From Sphingobacteriaceae bacterium UBA6709 (lineage in GTDB: Bacteria; Bacteroidota; Bacteroidia; Sphingobacteriales; Sphingobacteriaceae): a stretch of 58,401 nucleotides of DNA. The notes beneath the pieces were generated by a model, which was not told the origin of the DNA, did no database searches, and saw only the letters and a program-made list of their open reading frames with translations. The stretch is taken from the NCBI GenBank assembly GCA_002454425.1, contig DKIV01000009.1, positions 38,426-96,826 on the forward strand, given 5' to 3'. The position numbers and the translations under genes were made by a program. Positions 1-8,839 of this stretch are shown here, one piece after another. Each line of letters begins with the position of its first letter. The stretch's first letter is position 1.

Positions 1-36
1 TGTCGATGAAATGTCGATCACCACTCGAGCGTGTCT

Positions 37-61
37 CGAGTCAGTCCCGAGTCAGTCTCGA
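37..61. repeat. 11-bp tandem repeat
   Basis: CGAGTCAGTCC is followed directly by CGAGTCAGTCT and then CGA, giving two and a quarter units. Several CTCGAG/TCTCGA words lie nearby. No convincing gene is seen in bases 1-196; the frames open at the window edge close by about base 70 and have no recognisable product. Confidence 0.6.
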
Positions 62-196
62 ACCAGGTAGGTAGAACAGCCCCGGAAAATAAAAGTTCTT
101 CGGAACTTCCCGGCTGGCGCTGACCATGAATGTGACGAGTATGGATTTCTTAGATCGGGTGAGCGAACAGCGTTAATTTTCGTAATGATTGTTATC

Positions 197-245
197 ACAA
201 TTTTCTAAAATTGTAAGGTATTATGGGGCTTTCGCCTTATATTCG
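197..245 (+). promoter_or_regulatory. pfkA promoter with upstream palindrome
   Basis: TATATTCG at 238-245 fits the Bacteroidota -7 consensus TAnnTTTG with one change and would start transcription near base 250, about 20 nt before the chosen pfkA start. An 8-bp perfect inverted repeat, ACAATTTT-CT-AAAATTGT, sits at 197-214, upstream of the expected polymerase contacts, and could be an operator. TTG at 211-213 is a possible -33 element but its 24-nt spacer is long. Confidence 0.45.
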
Positions 246-268
246 TGGCAATTAAAAAATTTACTTCT

Positions 269-1252
269 ATGACCAATATAAATAAAATTGGGGTTTTTAC
301 TTCGGGTGGTGACGCACCAGGCATGAACGCCTGTGTTCGCGCGGTTGTCCGCACTGGTATTTATCTTGGGAAGCAAATGGTGGGTATCCATCAAGGATAC
401 CAGGGTATGATTGACAAGAAGTTCACGGAAATGGACGCGCGTTCAGTTCGGAACACGATTCAATTAGGAGGAACCATTCTCAAGACTGCCAGATGCGCTG
501 AATTCAGAACATACGAAGGAAGAAAGAAGGCCTATGAAAATTTGGTTGCCGAAGGTATTGATGCCTTGGTACCTATTGGCGGGGATGGAACATTTACAGG
601 AGCTGAAGCTTTGTCGAGAGAATTCGACATTCCGGTAATATGTGTTCCAGGAACAATTGATAATGACTTATACGGATCAGATTTCACGCTGGGATATGAC
701 ACCGCTACAAATACTGTTATTGAGGCAATAGATAAGATCAGAGATACTGCGGCATCGCATGATCGTTTATTCTTTGTCGAAGTGATGGGTCGTGACTCCG
801 GCTGTATCGCGTTGCACGCCGGTGTGGCGGCGGGAGCCGAAGCTATTTTGTTGCCGGAAAAAGAAACCGCGATAGATGATCTTATTATTAAGCTTGAAGA
901 AGGCGCCTTAAGCAAAAAGAGTTCAAGTATTGTCATTATTGCTGAAGGAGATAAGAATGGCGGCGCGTATAACGTTGCTAAAAGAGTAAAAGAGAAGTTC
1001 AACTTCTACGACATAAAGGTTACCATATTGGGTCATTTACAGCGCGGCGGAACGCCGAGCAGCTTTGACCGGGTATTGGGAAGCAGAATGGGTTACGCCG
1101 CGGTAAACGCCCTGGTGCAGGGACAAACCCGCAAGATGGTCGGGTTAATAGGCAACGAAATGAAGCTTACCCGATTGGAAGATGCTCTTCACAATCATTC
1201 CTTTAAACTCGAAGACGATTTATTGGAAATGGCTAAAGTTCTCTCTATCTAA
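269..1252 (+). CDS. pfkA: ATP-dependent 6-phosphofructokinase
   Basis: Phosphorylates fructose 6-phosphate to fructose 1,6-bisphosphate, the committing step of glycolysis, in the cytoplasm. The 327-residue product has the family's usual length. SGGD is at residues 12-15, GGDGT at 104-108 and PGTIDND at 127-133, which holds the catalytic Asp. GGDGT, rather than the GGDD of pyrophosphate enzymes, points to ATP as donor. The ATG at 269 is preferred over a GTG at 245: it gives the normal N-terminus, and the GTG overlaps a -7 promoter element. It is followed after 3 bp by a sugar-kinase-like gene and then gap, so the three are probably one glycolytic transcription unit. Confidence 0.97.
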   Translation: MTNINKIGVFTSGGDAPGMNACVRAVVRTGIYLGKQMVGIHQGYQGMIDKKFTEMDARSVRNTIQLGGTILKTARCAEFRTYEGRKKAYENLVAEGIDALVPIGGDGTFTGAEALSREFDIPVICVPGTIDNDLYGSDFTLGYDTATNTVIEAIDKIRDTAASHDRLFFVEVMGRDSGCIALHAGVAAGAEAILLPEKETAIDDLIIKLEEGALSKKSSSIVIIAEGDKNGGAYNVAKRVKEKFNFYDIKVTILGHLQRGGTPSSFDRVLGSRMGYAAVNALVQGQTRKMVGLIGNEMKLTRLEDALHNHSFKLEDDLLEMAKVLSI

Positions 1253-1255
1253 CAC

Positions 1256-2104
1256 ATGATTGCAGTAGTTTATAGCGGTTCGAGAAATGCAGATTGGAAA
1301 CTTTCCGAGAAAGGAAAGATTGTGTGTGAGGTTAAAACTCCCGGTATAAATCCTTTTTTCAATGATGAACGCATGATCAGCAGTATTCTCAACAAGAACA
1401 CTGAGCTGATAAATCATGCGGAGGTTATCCGTAAGATTTATTTTTACGGGGCCGGCGCATCATCTAAAGAGCGTCAGGAAGTAGTAGCCAGAGCGTTCAG
1501 AAACTTTTTCAGGAACAGCAAGATAAGCATATCACATGACCTGAAGGCCGCGGCACTGGCAACCTGCGGTGACAATCCAGGTATTGTAGGCATTTTGGGA
1601 AGTGGCGCCAACGCCGCTTACTTCGACGGCAGAAAAGTTAAAGAGAATAATTTAGGCCTTGGCTTTATTCTCGGAGATGAGGGCTCGTCAAATTGGCTGG
1701 GACGCTGTCTGCTTCACGACTATCTGACAGGGGTTCTGCCGCGGGAGTTCGAAGAACGATTTGTGCAACGGTACAATCCTGACAGAAAAATTATCCTTGA
1801 CAAGGTTTACAAGCAGTCAAATCCTGTGGTATTTTTGAGTTCCTACACAGATTTTCTTATTGAGAACTTCGACCAGAGTTACGTCAGAAATCTCATAAAA
1901 ACAGGGTTTAACACCTATTTCGAGACGTACATTCTCCCATTAACTCATAAATATCCGGGCTTACCGCTGTACTTTACCGGGCCGGTAGCTTCGGGATTTC
2001 AGCAGACGCTGAATGAGATAGCAACACAAAACGGCCTGAAAATTGATAATATCATAAAGAGGCCTATTTATAACATATTAGAATATTACACAAATAAAAA
2101 TTGA
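1256..2104 (+). CDS. BadF/BadG-type ATPase, N-acetylglucosamine kinase-like
   Basis: A 282-residue ASKHA-fold protein of the BadF/BadG/BcrA group that includes N-acetylglucosamine kinases. A phosphate-2-like segment, GILGSGAN, lies near residue 117 and a DEGS motif near residue 142. The phosphate-1 loop at residues 6-14 reads YSGSRNADW, where relatives usually read DSGSTKTDW, so the acidic first residue and the Thr-Lys pair are gone. Catalysis may be weakened or lost. It lies between pfkA (3-bp gap) and gap (4-bp gap), so it is probably co-transcribed with glycolysis. Whether it phosphorylates an amino sugar, senses one or is inactive cannot be told from sequence. Confidence 0.8.
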   Translation: MIAVVYSGSRNADWKLSEKGKIVCEVKTPGINPFFNDERMISSILNKNTELINHAEVIRKIYFYGAGASSKERQEVVARAFRNFFRNSKISISHDLKAAALATCGDNPGIVGILGSGANAAYFDGRKVKENNLGLGFILGDEGSSNWLGRCLLHDYLTGVLPREFEERFVQRYNPDRKIILDKVYKQSNPVVFLSSYTDFLIENFDQSYVRNLIKTGFNTYFETYILPLTHKYPGLPLYFTGPVASGFQQTLNEIATQNGLKIDNIIKRPIYNILEYYTNKN

Positions 2105-2108
2105 CACA

Positions 2109-3104
2109 ATGAAAGTAGGAATTAACGGATTCGGCCGTATCGGTCGTTTAGCATTCAGAGCTGCTGTTGACCGCAGTGATATTGAAATCGTTGGTATCAA
2201 CGACCTTGTTGAGCCAGATTATATGGCATACATGCTTAAGTACGATTCAACTCACGGCAGATTCAATGGTACAGTTGACGTTAAAGACGGAAACCTGATT
2301 GTTAACGGTAAAACCATCCGTGTAACAGCTGAAAAGGATCCGGCTAACTTGAAGTGGGATGCAGTAGGCGCAGAAGTAATTATTGAATCTACAGGTTTAT
2401 TCCTTACTCAGGAGAGTGCAGGAAAGCACATTCAGGCTGGTGCAAAGAAAGTAGTTATGTCAGCTCCTGCAAAGGATGATACCCCAACATTCGTTATGGG
2501 TGTTAACCACAAAGAACTTAAAGCTGATCAGCACATCGTTTCTAACGCATCTTGTACTACAAACTGTTTAGCTCCTATCGCAAAGGTATTAAATGATAAA
2601 TTTGGTATCGTTGAAGGTTTAATGAGCACTATCCACGCTGTAACTGCAACGCAGAAAACTGTTGATGGTCCTTCAGCAAAAGATTGGAGAGGTGGTCGTG
2701 GTGCTTACCAGAACATCATCCCTTCTTCTACAGGTGCTGCTAAAGCGGTAGCTTTAGTTATCCCTGCTCTTAAAGGTAAATTAACTGGTATGTCATTCCG
2801 CGTACCAACTCCAGACGTATCTGTTGTTGACCTTACTGTACGTTTAGACAAAGCAGCTTCTTACGCTGACATCAAAGCAGCAATGAAAGAAGCTTCTGAA
2901 AACGAATTGAAAGGTATCCTTGGATATACTGAAGAGGATGTAGTATCTAGCGACTTCCTTACAGATCCACGCACATCAATCTTTGATGCTAAGGCTGGTA
3001 TCGCGTTAAATGATAACTTCGTGAAAGTTGTATCTTGGTACGATAACGAGTGGGGTTATTCTAACAAGCTTATCGATCTTGTTGAATTAGTTGGTAAAAA
3101 CTAA
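2109..3104 (+). CDS. gap: glyceraldehyde-3-phosphate dehydrogenase, glycolytic type
   Basis: Oxidises glyceraldehyde 3-phosphate to 1,3-bisphosphoglycerate with NAD. The 331-residue protein starts with the Rossmann motif GINGFGRIGR. Asp32 in INDL fits NAD preference, the catalytic Cys149 is in SNASCTTN, and His176 is its general base. Codon choice is markedly uniform compared with neighbours, as expected of a highly expressed gene. Last gene of the pfkA unit, followed by a strong terminator. A second, divergent GAPDH gene is at 44354-45361. Confidence 0.98.
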   Translation: MKVGINGFGRIGRLAFRAAVDRSDIEIVGINDLVEPDYMAYMLKYDSTHGRFNGTVDVKDGNLIVNGKTIRVTAEKDPANLKWDAVGAEVIIESTGLFLTQESAGKHIQAGAKKVVMSAPAKDDTPTFVMGVNHKELKADQHIVSNASCTTNCLAPIAKVLNDKFGIVEGLMSTIHAVTATQKTVDGPSAKDWRGGRGAYQNIIPSSTGAAKAVALVIPALKGKLTGMSFRVPTPDVSVVDLTVRLDKAASYADIKAAMKEASENELKGILGYTEEDVVSSDFLTDPRTSIFDAKAGIALNDNFVKVVSWYDNEWGYSNKLIDLVELVGKN

Positions 3105-3128
3105 TCCACAACTTGCTACTTAATAAAG

Positions 3129-3163
3129 AGAGGTTGCTCCCCGGAGTGACCTCTTTTTTTTTG
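3129..3163 (+). terminator. Rho-independent terminator of the pfkA-gap unit
   Basis: The stem AGAGGT (3129-3134) pairs with ACCTCT (3149-3154), with an inner CTCC/GGAG stem, followed by a run of eight or more T. Confidence 0.85.
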
Positions 3164-3239
3164 CTTTTTTTTGCGGTGCAGCTGGCAGTGTGAGTGCCCG
3201 GGCCTGCCATCAGACGTCCTTCAATTTACGCTGAGACAT

Positions 3240-3276
3240 AAAAAAACCTCTGCGAATCACCATGGATCGGCAGAGG
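3240..3276 (-). terminator. Rho-independent terminator of glgB
   Basis: On the minus strand CCTCTGC pairs with GCAGAGG (3247-3253 with 3270-3276) and is followed by seven T. It lies just past the glgB stop. Confidence 0.8.
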
Positions 3277-3303
3277 TATATCCTGAACGACCGGCTGCTT
3301 CCT

Positions 3304-5271
3304 TTACCAGAATTTAGCCTTACGATTAAAACGCTTTAATATGAGTGCTGACAGCGGCGGAAGCTGTAATACTGCTGATTGATCCCGGCCATGCCATGGA
3401 ATCTGCTGCGTGGTAATGGCGTAGTTCAGTTCATAACCACTGCCATAGTATTGCTTCTCATCGGAGTTAAAAACAATCTCCCAATCGCCATGATGCGGCA
3501 AGCCTACCCGGTAGTCCTTACGCGGCATTGGAGTAAGATTTAGCACAATAACCAATTTGTTTTCCACCACCTCGCCTTTACGGCAATAGATAAGAACTGA
3601 ATTTTCCGCGTCGCCTGACTCTATCCAGCGGAAACCTTCCCACTCAAAGTTCATCTCGTAAAGAGCGCCTTCTGTGCGATATAGTTTATTAAGATCCTGT
3701 ACGATTTTTTTAATTCCCTGGTGCGGTTTAAAATCCAGAAGATGCCAATCCAGAGACTGTTCGAAATCCCACTCGCGTGTTTGTCCAAACTCCCCTCCCA
3801 TAAACATCAACTTAGTTCCGGGATGGGTGAACATGTAAGTGTAAAGCAATCGTAAGTTAGCGAACTTCTGCCACTCATCTCCCGGCATCTTATATATCAA
3901 CGATTTCTTTCCGTATACCACCTCATCATGAGACAGCGGCAACATAAAGTTCTCGGTGAAGGCATAAACGGTACTAAAGGTAATTTGCCCATGGTAATAG
4001 CGGCGATGAATAGGATCCTGCTCGAAATATTTGAGGGTATCGTTCATCCAACCCATCATCCATTTCATACCAAAACCTAATCCCCCGTTAAACACCGGGC
4101 GGCTAACGCCGGTGAAGGATGTAGATTCCTCTGCAATAGTTTGCACGTCGGGATACTGACCATACACAGCTACATTTAATTCCTTAAGGAAGCTGATCGC
4201 CTCGAGATTCTCGCGACCGCCATATTTATTAGGAATCCACTCGCCCTCCTTGCGCGAATAGTCGCGATAAAGCATTGATGCGACAGCATCTACGCGTAAA
4301 CCATCGACATGATAACGATCCAGCCAGAACAGGGCATTACTTATAAGGAACGAGCGGACCTCGTTACGTCCGTAATTAAAGATATATGACTTCCAATCAG
4401 GATGGAATCCTTCCTTCTCGCTGGCATGCTCGTAAAGATGCGTGCCGTCGAACATATACAGACCGTGTTGATCTCCGGGGAAATGTGATGGTACCCAATC
4501 GAGGATCACTCCGATATCATTGTTGTGTAACTGCTCGATAAGATACATCAGATCCTGAGGTGTTCCGTAGCGTGAAGATGCCGCAAAGTATCCAGTAACC
4601 TGATATCCCCAGGAAGGATAATAAGGATGCTCCATGATCGGCATAAACTCCACATGCGTATAGCCCATCTCCTTAATGTAAGGAACAAGCTCATCCGCTA
4701 ACAGGCGATAACCAAGAAATTGCTCCGGAGCATCAGGACTACGACGCCAGGATCCTAAATGGATTTCATAGACAGACCATGGACTTTTTAATCCGTTCTT
4801 CTCAAATCGACCGCCCATCCATTTCTCATCAGTCCATTCGAACCAGGTGTTCCACACCAGCGAGGCGGTATGCGGTGGTTCTTCCCAACGCAAGGCATAG
4901 GGATCTGCCTTTTCGAGCTCCTCGCCCGTAGGAGTATGGATACAATACTTATATACTTCGCCGAGGCCGACGTTAGGAATAAATCCCTCCCAGATACCAG
5001 AGCTGTCCCAGCGAGGAAACAGGTGATGACTATGATGGTTCCACGCGTTGAAATTTCCTATTACAGAAACCTTCTCCGCATTTGGAGCCCAAACAGCAAA
5101 ATACACACCCTCCCCCAGCGCATCGGTGCTTATGACATGCGAACCAAGCCTATCATACAACTTATAATGTTTCCCGGCTTTGAATAAGTGAATATCGTAG
5201 TCTGAAAAACGAGAATAAGAAACAACGCTGTTCTTGGGCGAAAGATCGGAACTGCTTTTTTTGGACTTCAT
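3304..5271 (-). CDS. glgB: 1,4-alpha-glucan branching enzyme
   Basis: Transfers alpha-1,4-glucan segments to make alpha-1,6 branches in glycogen. The protein is 655 residues from the ATG at 5271. Its order is an N-terminal CBM48-like domain (FAVWAPNAEKVSVIGNFNAW), a GH13 catalytic barrel and a C-terminal beta domain. The catalytic Asp is in GLRVDAVASML, the acid/base Glu is probably in AEEST, and the transition-state Asp is in LSHDEV. A start nine codons further upstream is possible, but 5271 gives a normal Lys/Ser-rich N-terminus. No other glycogen gene (glgA, glgC, glgP) is in the window, so it appears to be a single gene. Confidence 0.95.
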   Translation of the reverse strand: MKSKKSSSDLSPKNSVVSYSRFSDYDIHLFKAGKHYKLYDRLGSHVISTDALGEGVYFAVWAPNAEKVSVIGNFNAWNHHSHHLFPRWDSSGIWEGFIPNVGLGEVYKYCIHTPTGEELEKADPYALRWEEPPHTASLVWNTWFEWTDEKWMGGRFEKNGLKSPWSVYEIHLGSWRRSPDAPEQFLGYRLLADELVPYIKEMGYTHVEFMPIMEHPYYPSWGYQVTGYFAASSRYGTPQDLMYLIEQLHNNDIGVILDWVPSHFPGDQHGLYMFDGTHLYEHASEKEGFHPDWKSYIFNYGRNEVRSFLISNALFWLDRYHVDGLRVDAVASMLYRDYSRKEGEWIPNKYGGRENLEAISFLKELNVAVYGQYPDVQTIAEESTSFTGVSRPVFNGGLGFGMKWMMGWMNDTLKYFEQDPIHRRYYHGQITFSTVYAFTENFMLPLSHDEVVYGKKSLIYKMPGDEWQKFANLRLLYTYMFTHPGTKLMFMGGEFGQTREWDFEQSLDWHLLDFKPHQGIKKIVQDLNKLYRTEGALYEMNFEWEGFRWIESGDAENSVLIYCRKGEVVENKLVIVLNLTPMPRKDYRVGLPHHGDWEIVFNSDEKQYYGSGYELNYAITTQQIPWHGRDQSAVLQLPPLSALILKRFNRKAKFW

Positions 5272-5493
5272 ATTTTTGCTGTAGAATCTCAATAACAATG
5301 ATAGCTCTCATTGGTTTAGAATGATTGCCATCTTGCTTTATCCAATAATTATCAAATAAAGCAGGTTTTATAAATTAGCAATTTTAAGTTTTAAATCGAC
5401 GGTTAATATTTTACTGCCGTAATCAACTAAGCCATTGAACGGTCGCTCCCTCAATAATTAACATTTATTCAATGTATTGCTGCTTATGTTGCC

Positions 5494-5522
5494 AAATATA
5501 TAAAATAATAACCTGAAACAAC
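5494..5522 (-). promoter_or_regulatory. candidate promoter reading toward glgB
   Basis: On the minus strand TATATTTG (5501 down to 5494) fits the -7 consensus, and TTG (5522-5520) lies 18 nt upstream as a -33 element. It would leave a leader of about 215 nt before glgB. The rest of the AT-rich 5272-5590 gap shows no other feature. Confidence 0.4.
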
Positions 5523-5590
5523 TAAAAATCAAACATTAAATGATTACGTTTCCCTTAAAAAGCACGGAGCAACAATTCCCTATTCCTGTG

Positions 5591-5598
5591 TATCTTTG
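5591..5598 (+). promoter_or_regulatory. -7 promoter box abutting the start codon
   Basis: TATCTTTG is a perfect match to TAnnTTTG and ends 5 nt before the GTG start at 5604. Transcription is therefore expected to begin at or beside the start codon. No clear -33 element was seen. Confidence 0.55.
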
Positions 5599-5603
5599 CC
5601 CTT

Positions 5604-6590
5604 GTGACTAGCGATATAATTTCAAAAATTTTTGATAGTAGTGCAGGAGCATCGCAGGATGCGCTTATTCTGGAGATATTCAGATATCAGGCCGCTGAAA
5701 ACGAGGTTTACAAGCGCTTTGTGGAGGCCCTGGGCTTGCAGCCTTCGGCCGTGCAACGTGTTAATGATATCCCATTTCTGCCTGTTCAGCTTTTCAAAAG
5801 CCATACAATTGTGAGCGGCGACTTTATTCCGGAGGTGACTTTCAGTAGCTCGGGCACTACCGGCATGGAACATAGCTTTCATCATGTAAGGTATAAAGAA
5901 ATCTATGAGCAGTCGTACCGACGAGGGTTTGAATACTTTTACGGCAATCCGGAAGATTACGTGATACTGGCCTTACTTCCCTCTTATCAGGAGCGTAATG
6001 GGTCTTCACTCATCTATATGGTAGATGATTTGATAAACCTGAGCGCGAATGCGGATAGCGGTTACTTTCTTTATAACCATGACGATCTGTATGCCTTACT
6101 ACAACGGCTGCAGGAGAAACAAAAGAAAGTGCTGCTAATTGGCGTTACGTATGCCTTACTGGATTTTACAGAACGATATCAGTTAAACTTCCCCAACCTG
6201 ATTGTCATGGAAACCGGAGGCATGAAGGGCAAACGGAAAGAGATGATACGCGAAGAATTACATCAGCAGCTTTGCAAGGGATTTGGCGTACAGCAGATAC
6301 ATTCAGAATACGGAATGACAGAGCTTTTGTCGCAAGCCTACTCGCAGGGTAATGGCACGTTCGCATGTCCTCCCTGGATGCGCGTACTGATACGGGAGGT
6401 GAACGACCCCCTATCTCTGGTAAAGGGAGACAGAATCGGAGGCATAAACATCATTGACATGGCCAATTTGCACTCCTGCTCCTTTATTGCCACACAAGAT
6501 TTAGGAAAAATAAAAAGCGACGGGAGCTTTGAGGTCTCCGGTCGCTTTGATAATAGTGATATCAGGGGATGTAACCTGCTTGTTCAGTAG
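5604..6590 (+). CDS. LuxE-like acyl-protein synthetase / AMP-binding protein
   Basis: A 328-residue protein of the acyl-protein synthetase (LuxE) branch of adenylate-forming enzymes, which activate carboxylic acids. The nucleotide-binding signature FSSSGTTGMEHSFH is near residue 80, and HSEYGMTELLSQAY near residue 234 resembles the second adenylation motif. It is shorter than full acyl-CoA ligases, as LuxE proteins are. No luxC/luxD or acyl carrier gene lies nearby, so the substrate is unknown; Bacteroidota encode such stand-alone proteins. The GTG start fits the conserved N-terminus and the adjacent promoter. Its stop lies only 4 bp from the convergent tyrS stop. Confidence 0.75.
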   Translation: MTSDIISKIFDSSAGASQDALILEIFRYQAAENEVYKRFVEALGLQPSAVQRVNDIPFLPVQLFKSHTIVSGDFIPEVTFSSSGTTGMEHSFHHVRYKEIYEQSYRRGFEYFYGNPEDYVILALLPSYQERNGSSLIYMVDDLINLSANADSGYFLYNHDDLYALLQRLQEKQKKVLLIGVTYALLDFTERYQLNFPNLIVMETGGMKGKRKEMIREELHQQLCKGFGVQQIHSEYGMTELLSQAYSQGNGTFACPPWMRVLIREVNDPLSLVKGDRIGGINIIDMANLHSCSFIATQDLGKIKSDGSFEVSGRFDNSDIRGCNLLVQ

Positions 6591-6594
6591 CTGG

Positions 6595-7878
6595 TTATTC
6601 CGCGATAAGCAAGAAATAGTTCTTCTTGCCCTTTTGTACGATAAGAAATTTATTTTTCACCAGACGGCTGCTGTCGATGAGGTCGGTGGCATCAGCGACC
6701 TTCGTTCTGTTTACAGAAACGCCGCCACCCTGGATCATTTTACGGGCTTCGCCCTTAGAAGGAAACACCTTAGACTCAACAGCCAGCAAGTCAGCGGCAG
6801 CGATGCCTGCATCGAGCAGCGTTCTTGAAACATTGAACACAGGAACGCCCTCAAAAATATCAAGCACTTCGTTATCTGTAAGTTGCTCAAGAAAATCTAC
6901 AGAACCACTTCCGAAGAGAAACTCAGAGGTTTTCAACGCGTTCTGTAAATCGGCTTCAGAATGCGTACGTACCGTTATTTCCTCAGCCAGTGCCTTCTGC
7001 AACGCACGCAGATGGGGAGCGGCATCATGCTCTTGTTCGATAGCTTCGATTTCAGCCTGACTTTTTAGCGAGAAGATGCGAATCCAGTTTCTGGCGTCAT
7101 CATCGCTGGTATTTAACCAAAACTGGTAGAATTTATAAGGAGATGTTTTCTCACGATCGAGCCATATGGCACCGCCTTCGGTTTTACCGAACTTTGTACC
7201 ATCAGATTTTTTAATAAGTTGGGTGGTTACCGCGAAAGCACTTCCGGCAGCTTTACGTCGAATAAGTTCAGTACCGGTAACAATATTTCCCCATTGATCA
7301 GAACCGCCCATTTGTATGGTACAGTTGCGATTTTTCCATAGCCAGTAAAAGTCATATCCCTGTAACAACTGATAGCTGAACTCGGTAAATGAGAGGCCGT
7401 TTTCACCTTCCAGACGTTTCTTTACCGAATCCTTTGCCATCATATAGTTTACGGTGATGTGTTTTCCCACATCGCGGATAAACTCAAGAAAGCCAAACCC
7501 TTTAAACCAATCGTAGTTGTTTACCAATTCAGCGCTATTTTCTCCGCCGTCGAAGTCCAGAAACCTGCGCAATTGATTTTCTATGCAGGAAACGTTGTGC
7601 CTTAAGGCCTCTTCAGAAAGGAGATTACGCTCGGCAGATTTGCCGGAGGGATCACCAACCATACCGGTAGCACCGCCAACCAACGCAAAGGGCTTGTGCC
7701 CTGCTTTCTGGAAGTGCTTAAGAGTCATGATTTGAGTAAGATGTCCTACATGAAGTGAATCGGCGGTGGGATCAAAGCCAATATAACCGGAGGTAACACC
7801 TTTACTCAGTTCTTCCTCGGTTCCTGGCATCATATCCTGGAGCATTCCTCTCCAGCGCAATTCTTCTATAAAGCTCAT
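6595..7878 (-). CDS. tyrS: tyrosyl-tRNA synthetase
   Basis: Charges tRNA-Tyr with tyrosine in the cytoplasm. The 427-residue length is typical of bacterial TyrRS. The class I HIGH-type motif appears as SLHVGHL near residue 37, the tyrosine-binding QGYDFYWL and GGSDQWGN follow, the KMSKS-type loop is KFGKT, and a C-terminal S4-like RNA-binding segment ends the protein. It reads toward the LuxE-like gene with a 4-bp intergenic gap. Confidence 0.97.
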   Translation of the reverse strand: MSFIEELRWRGMLQDMMPGTEEELSKGVTSGYIGFDPTADSLHVGHLTQIMTLKHFQKAGHKPFALVGGATGMVGDPSGKSAERNLLSEEALRHNVSCIENQLRRFLDFDGGENSAELVNNYDWFKGFGFLEFIRDVGKHITVNYMMAKDSVKKRLEGENGLSFTEFSYQLLQGYDFYWLWKNRNCTIQMGGSDQWGNIVTGTELIRRKAAGSAFAVTTQLIKKSDGTKFGKTEGGAIWLDREKTSPYKFYQFWLNTSDDDARNWIRIFSLKSQAEIEAIEQEHDAAPHLRALQKALAEEITVRTHSEADLQNALKTSEFLFGSGSVDFLEQLTDNEVLDIFEGVPVFNVSRTLLDAGIAAADLLAVESKVFPSKGEARKMIQGGGVSVNRTKVADATDLIDSSRLVKNKFLIVQKGKKNYFLLIAE

Positions 7879-7910
7879 CTTTGTTTATATAATTAAATTT
7901 TGAATGACTG

Positions 7911-7918
7911 CAAATATA
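7911..7918 (-). promoter_or_regulatory. tyrS -7 promoter box
   Basis: TATATTTG on the minus strand matches TAnnTTTG exactly and lies about 32 nt upstream of the tyrS ATG. No clear -33 element was found. Nothing else stands out in 7919-8149. Confidence 0.5.
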
Positions 7919-8149
7919 GGAAACACTGGGAATGAATAATTCTTGTAATGCATTTTTACTTTGGGAAGCCTCTACGCCGTATCAGACAATGGTAATGTAT
8001 GATTGAGTTTTGATGTAGATAAGACACATACAAATAAGCGCTGATTTTTGTATATTGTGCTTTTCGCTTACTAAAGCATACGCATGGCAGCTCATAAGTA
8101 CTGCGTTCAGAAACTGTAATCGCTTATAAAATTAGAGGAAGAAGGGCAG

Positions 8150-8839
8150 ATGAATTTTTTATCACACTATTATTTTGACCGCGGCAGTGACAATGCGGAG
8201 CGTGTAATGGGCATGGTACTGCCAGACCTCATGAAGAACGCGCGAAAGGAATGGAACATCAGACCTGAAAAGCGCGAAGAGGAGTTTACCGGCGATGAGA
8301 AAACAGCATCACTGATGGAGGGCTGGAAACGACATCTGGCGGTGGATAAATATTTCCATACCTCCGACTTTTTCTGCCACCATACTGCCCAGCTTAAAGA
8401 AATTATTAAGCCCCTGCTTTCCGGATCAGAGGTACGCCCCTCTTTTTTAGCTCATGTGAGTTTGGAGCTTATGCTTGACAACATCCTGCTCACCGAGGGA
8501 GTCGTTGATCCACTGAATCTTTACAGGCTGCTCGCCGCGGCGGATACGGAAGTGCTGGCGGCATTTCTTGTAAAGAACGGCATCACTGACACTTCCCCTT
8601 TCTTTAATTTCCTCGACGATTTTATAACCTCTGAATATTTGGCGACTTACGACCAAAAAGGTAAGATCATTTACGCGTTAACGAGGATCTGCATGCGTTT
8701 ATGGGCTGATCCTTTTACCGTTGAGCAAAAAGATCAGCTCGCATTACATTTGCTTCCTTATATCAGCACCATCAAGGAAGACTACCAGACTATCTTTGAT
8801 GAGATAGAAATCAAGCTTATTCCGTATACCGTATCTTAA
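8150..8839 (+). CDS. acyl carrier protein phosphodiesterase (AcpH) family protein
   Basis: A 229-residue protein beginning MNFLSHYYFDRGSDNAERVM, which resembles the AcpH (DUF479) family. AcpH enzymes remove the phosphopantetheine arm from acyl carrier protein and belong to the HD-like metal hydrolases. The His at residue 6, the Asp in VLPDLM and the His-rich stretch HTSDFFCHHT near residue 68 are candidate metal ligands. Its 3' end overlaps the convergent lipoprotein gene by 23 bp. The family call is moderately firm; the actual substrate is not shown. Confidence 0.7.
   Translation: MNFLSHYYFDRGSDNAERVMGMVLPDLMKNARKEWNIRPEKREEEFTGDEKTASLMEGWKRHLAVDKYFHTSDFFCHHTAQLKEIIKPLLSGSEVRPSFLAHVSLELMLDNILLTEGVVDPLNLYRLLAAADTEVLAAFLVKNGITDTSPFFNFLDDFITSEYLATYDQKGKIIYALTRICMRLWADPFTVEQKDQLALHLLPYISTIKEDYQTIFDEIEIKLIPYTVS

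Noticed and set aside
245..268. GTG start for pfkA giving eight extra residues
   Set aside because: The GTG overlaps the -7 promoter box TATATTCG and the ATG at 269 gives the family's normal N-terminus.
4870..5187. 105-codon ORF antisense to glgB
   Set aside because: It lies wholly inside glgB, on the opposite strand, and shows no domain or start signal; many such shadow frames occur opposite ftsZ, ligA, tyrS and pgk.
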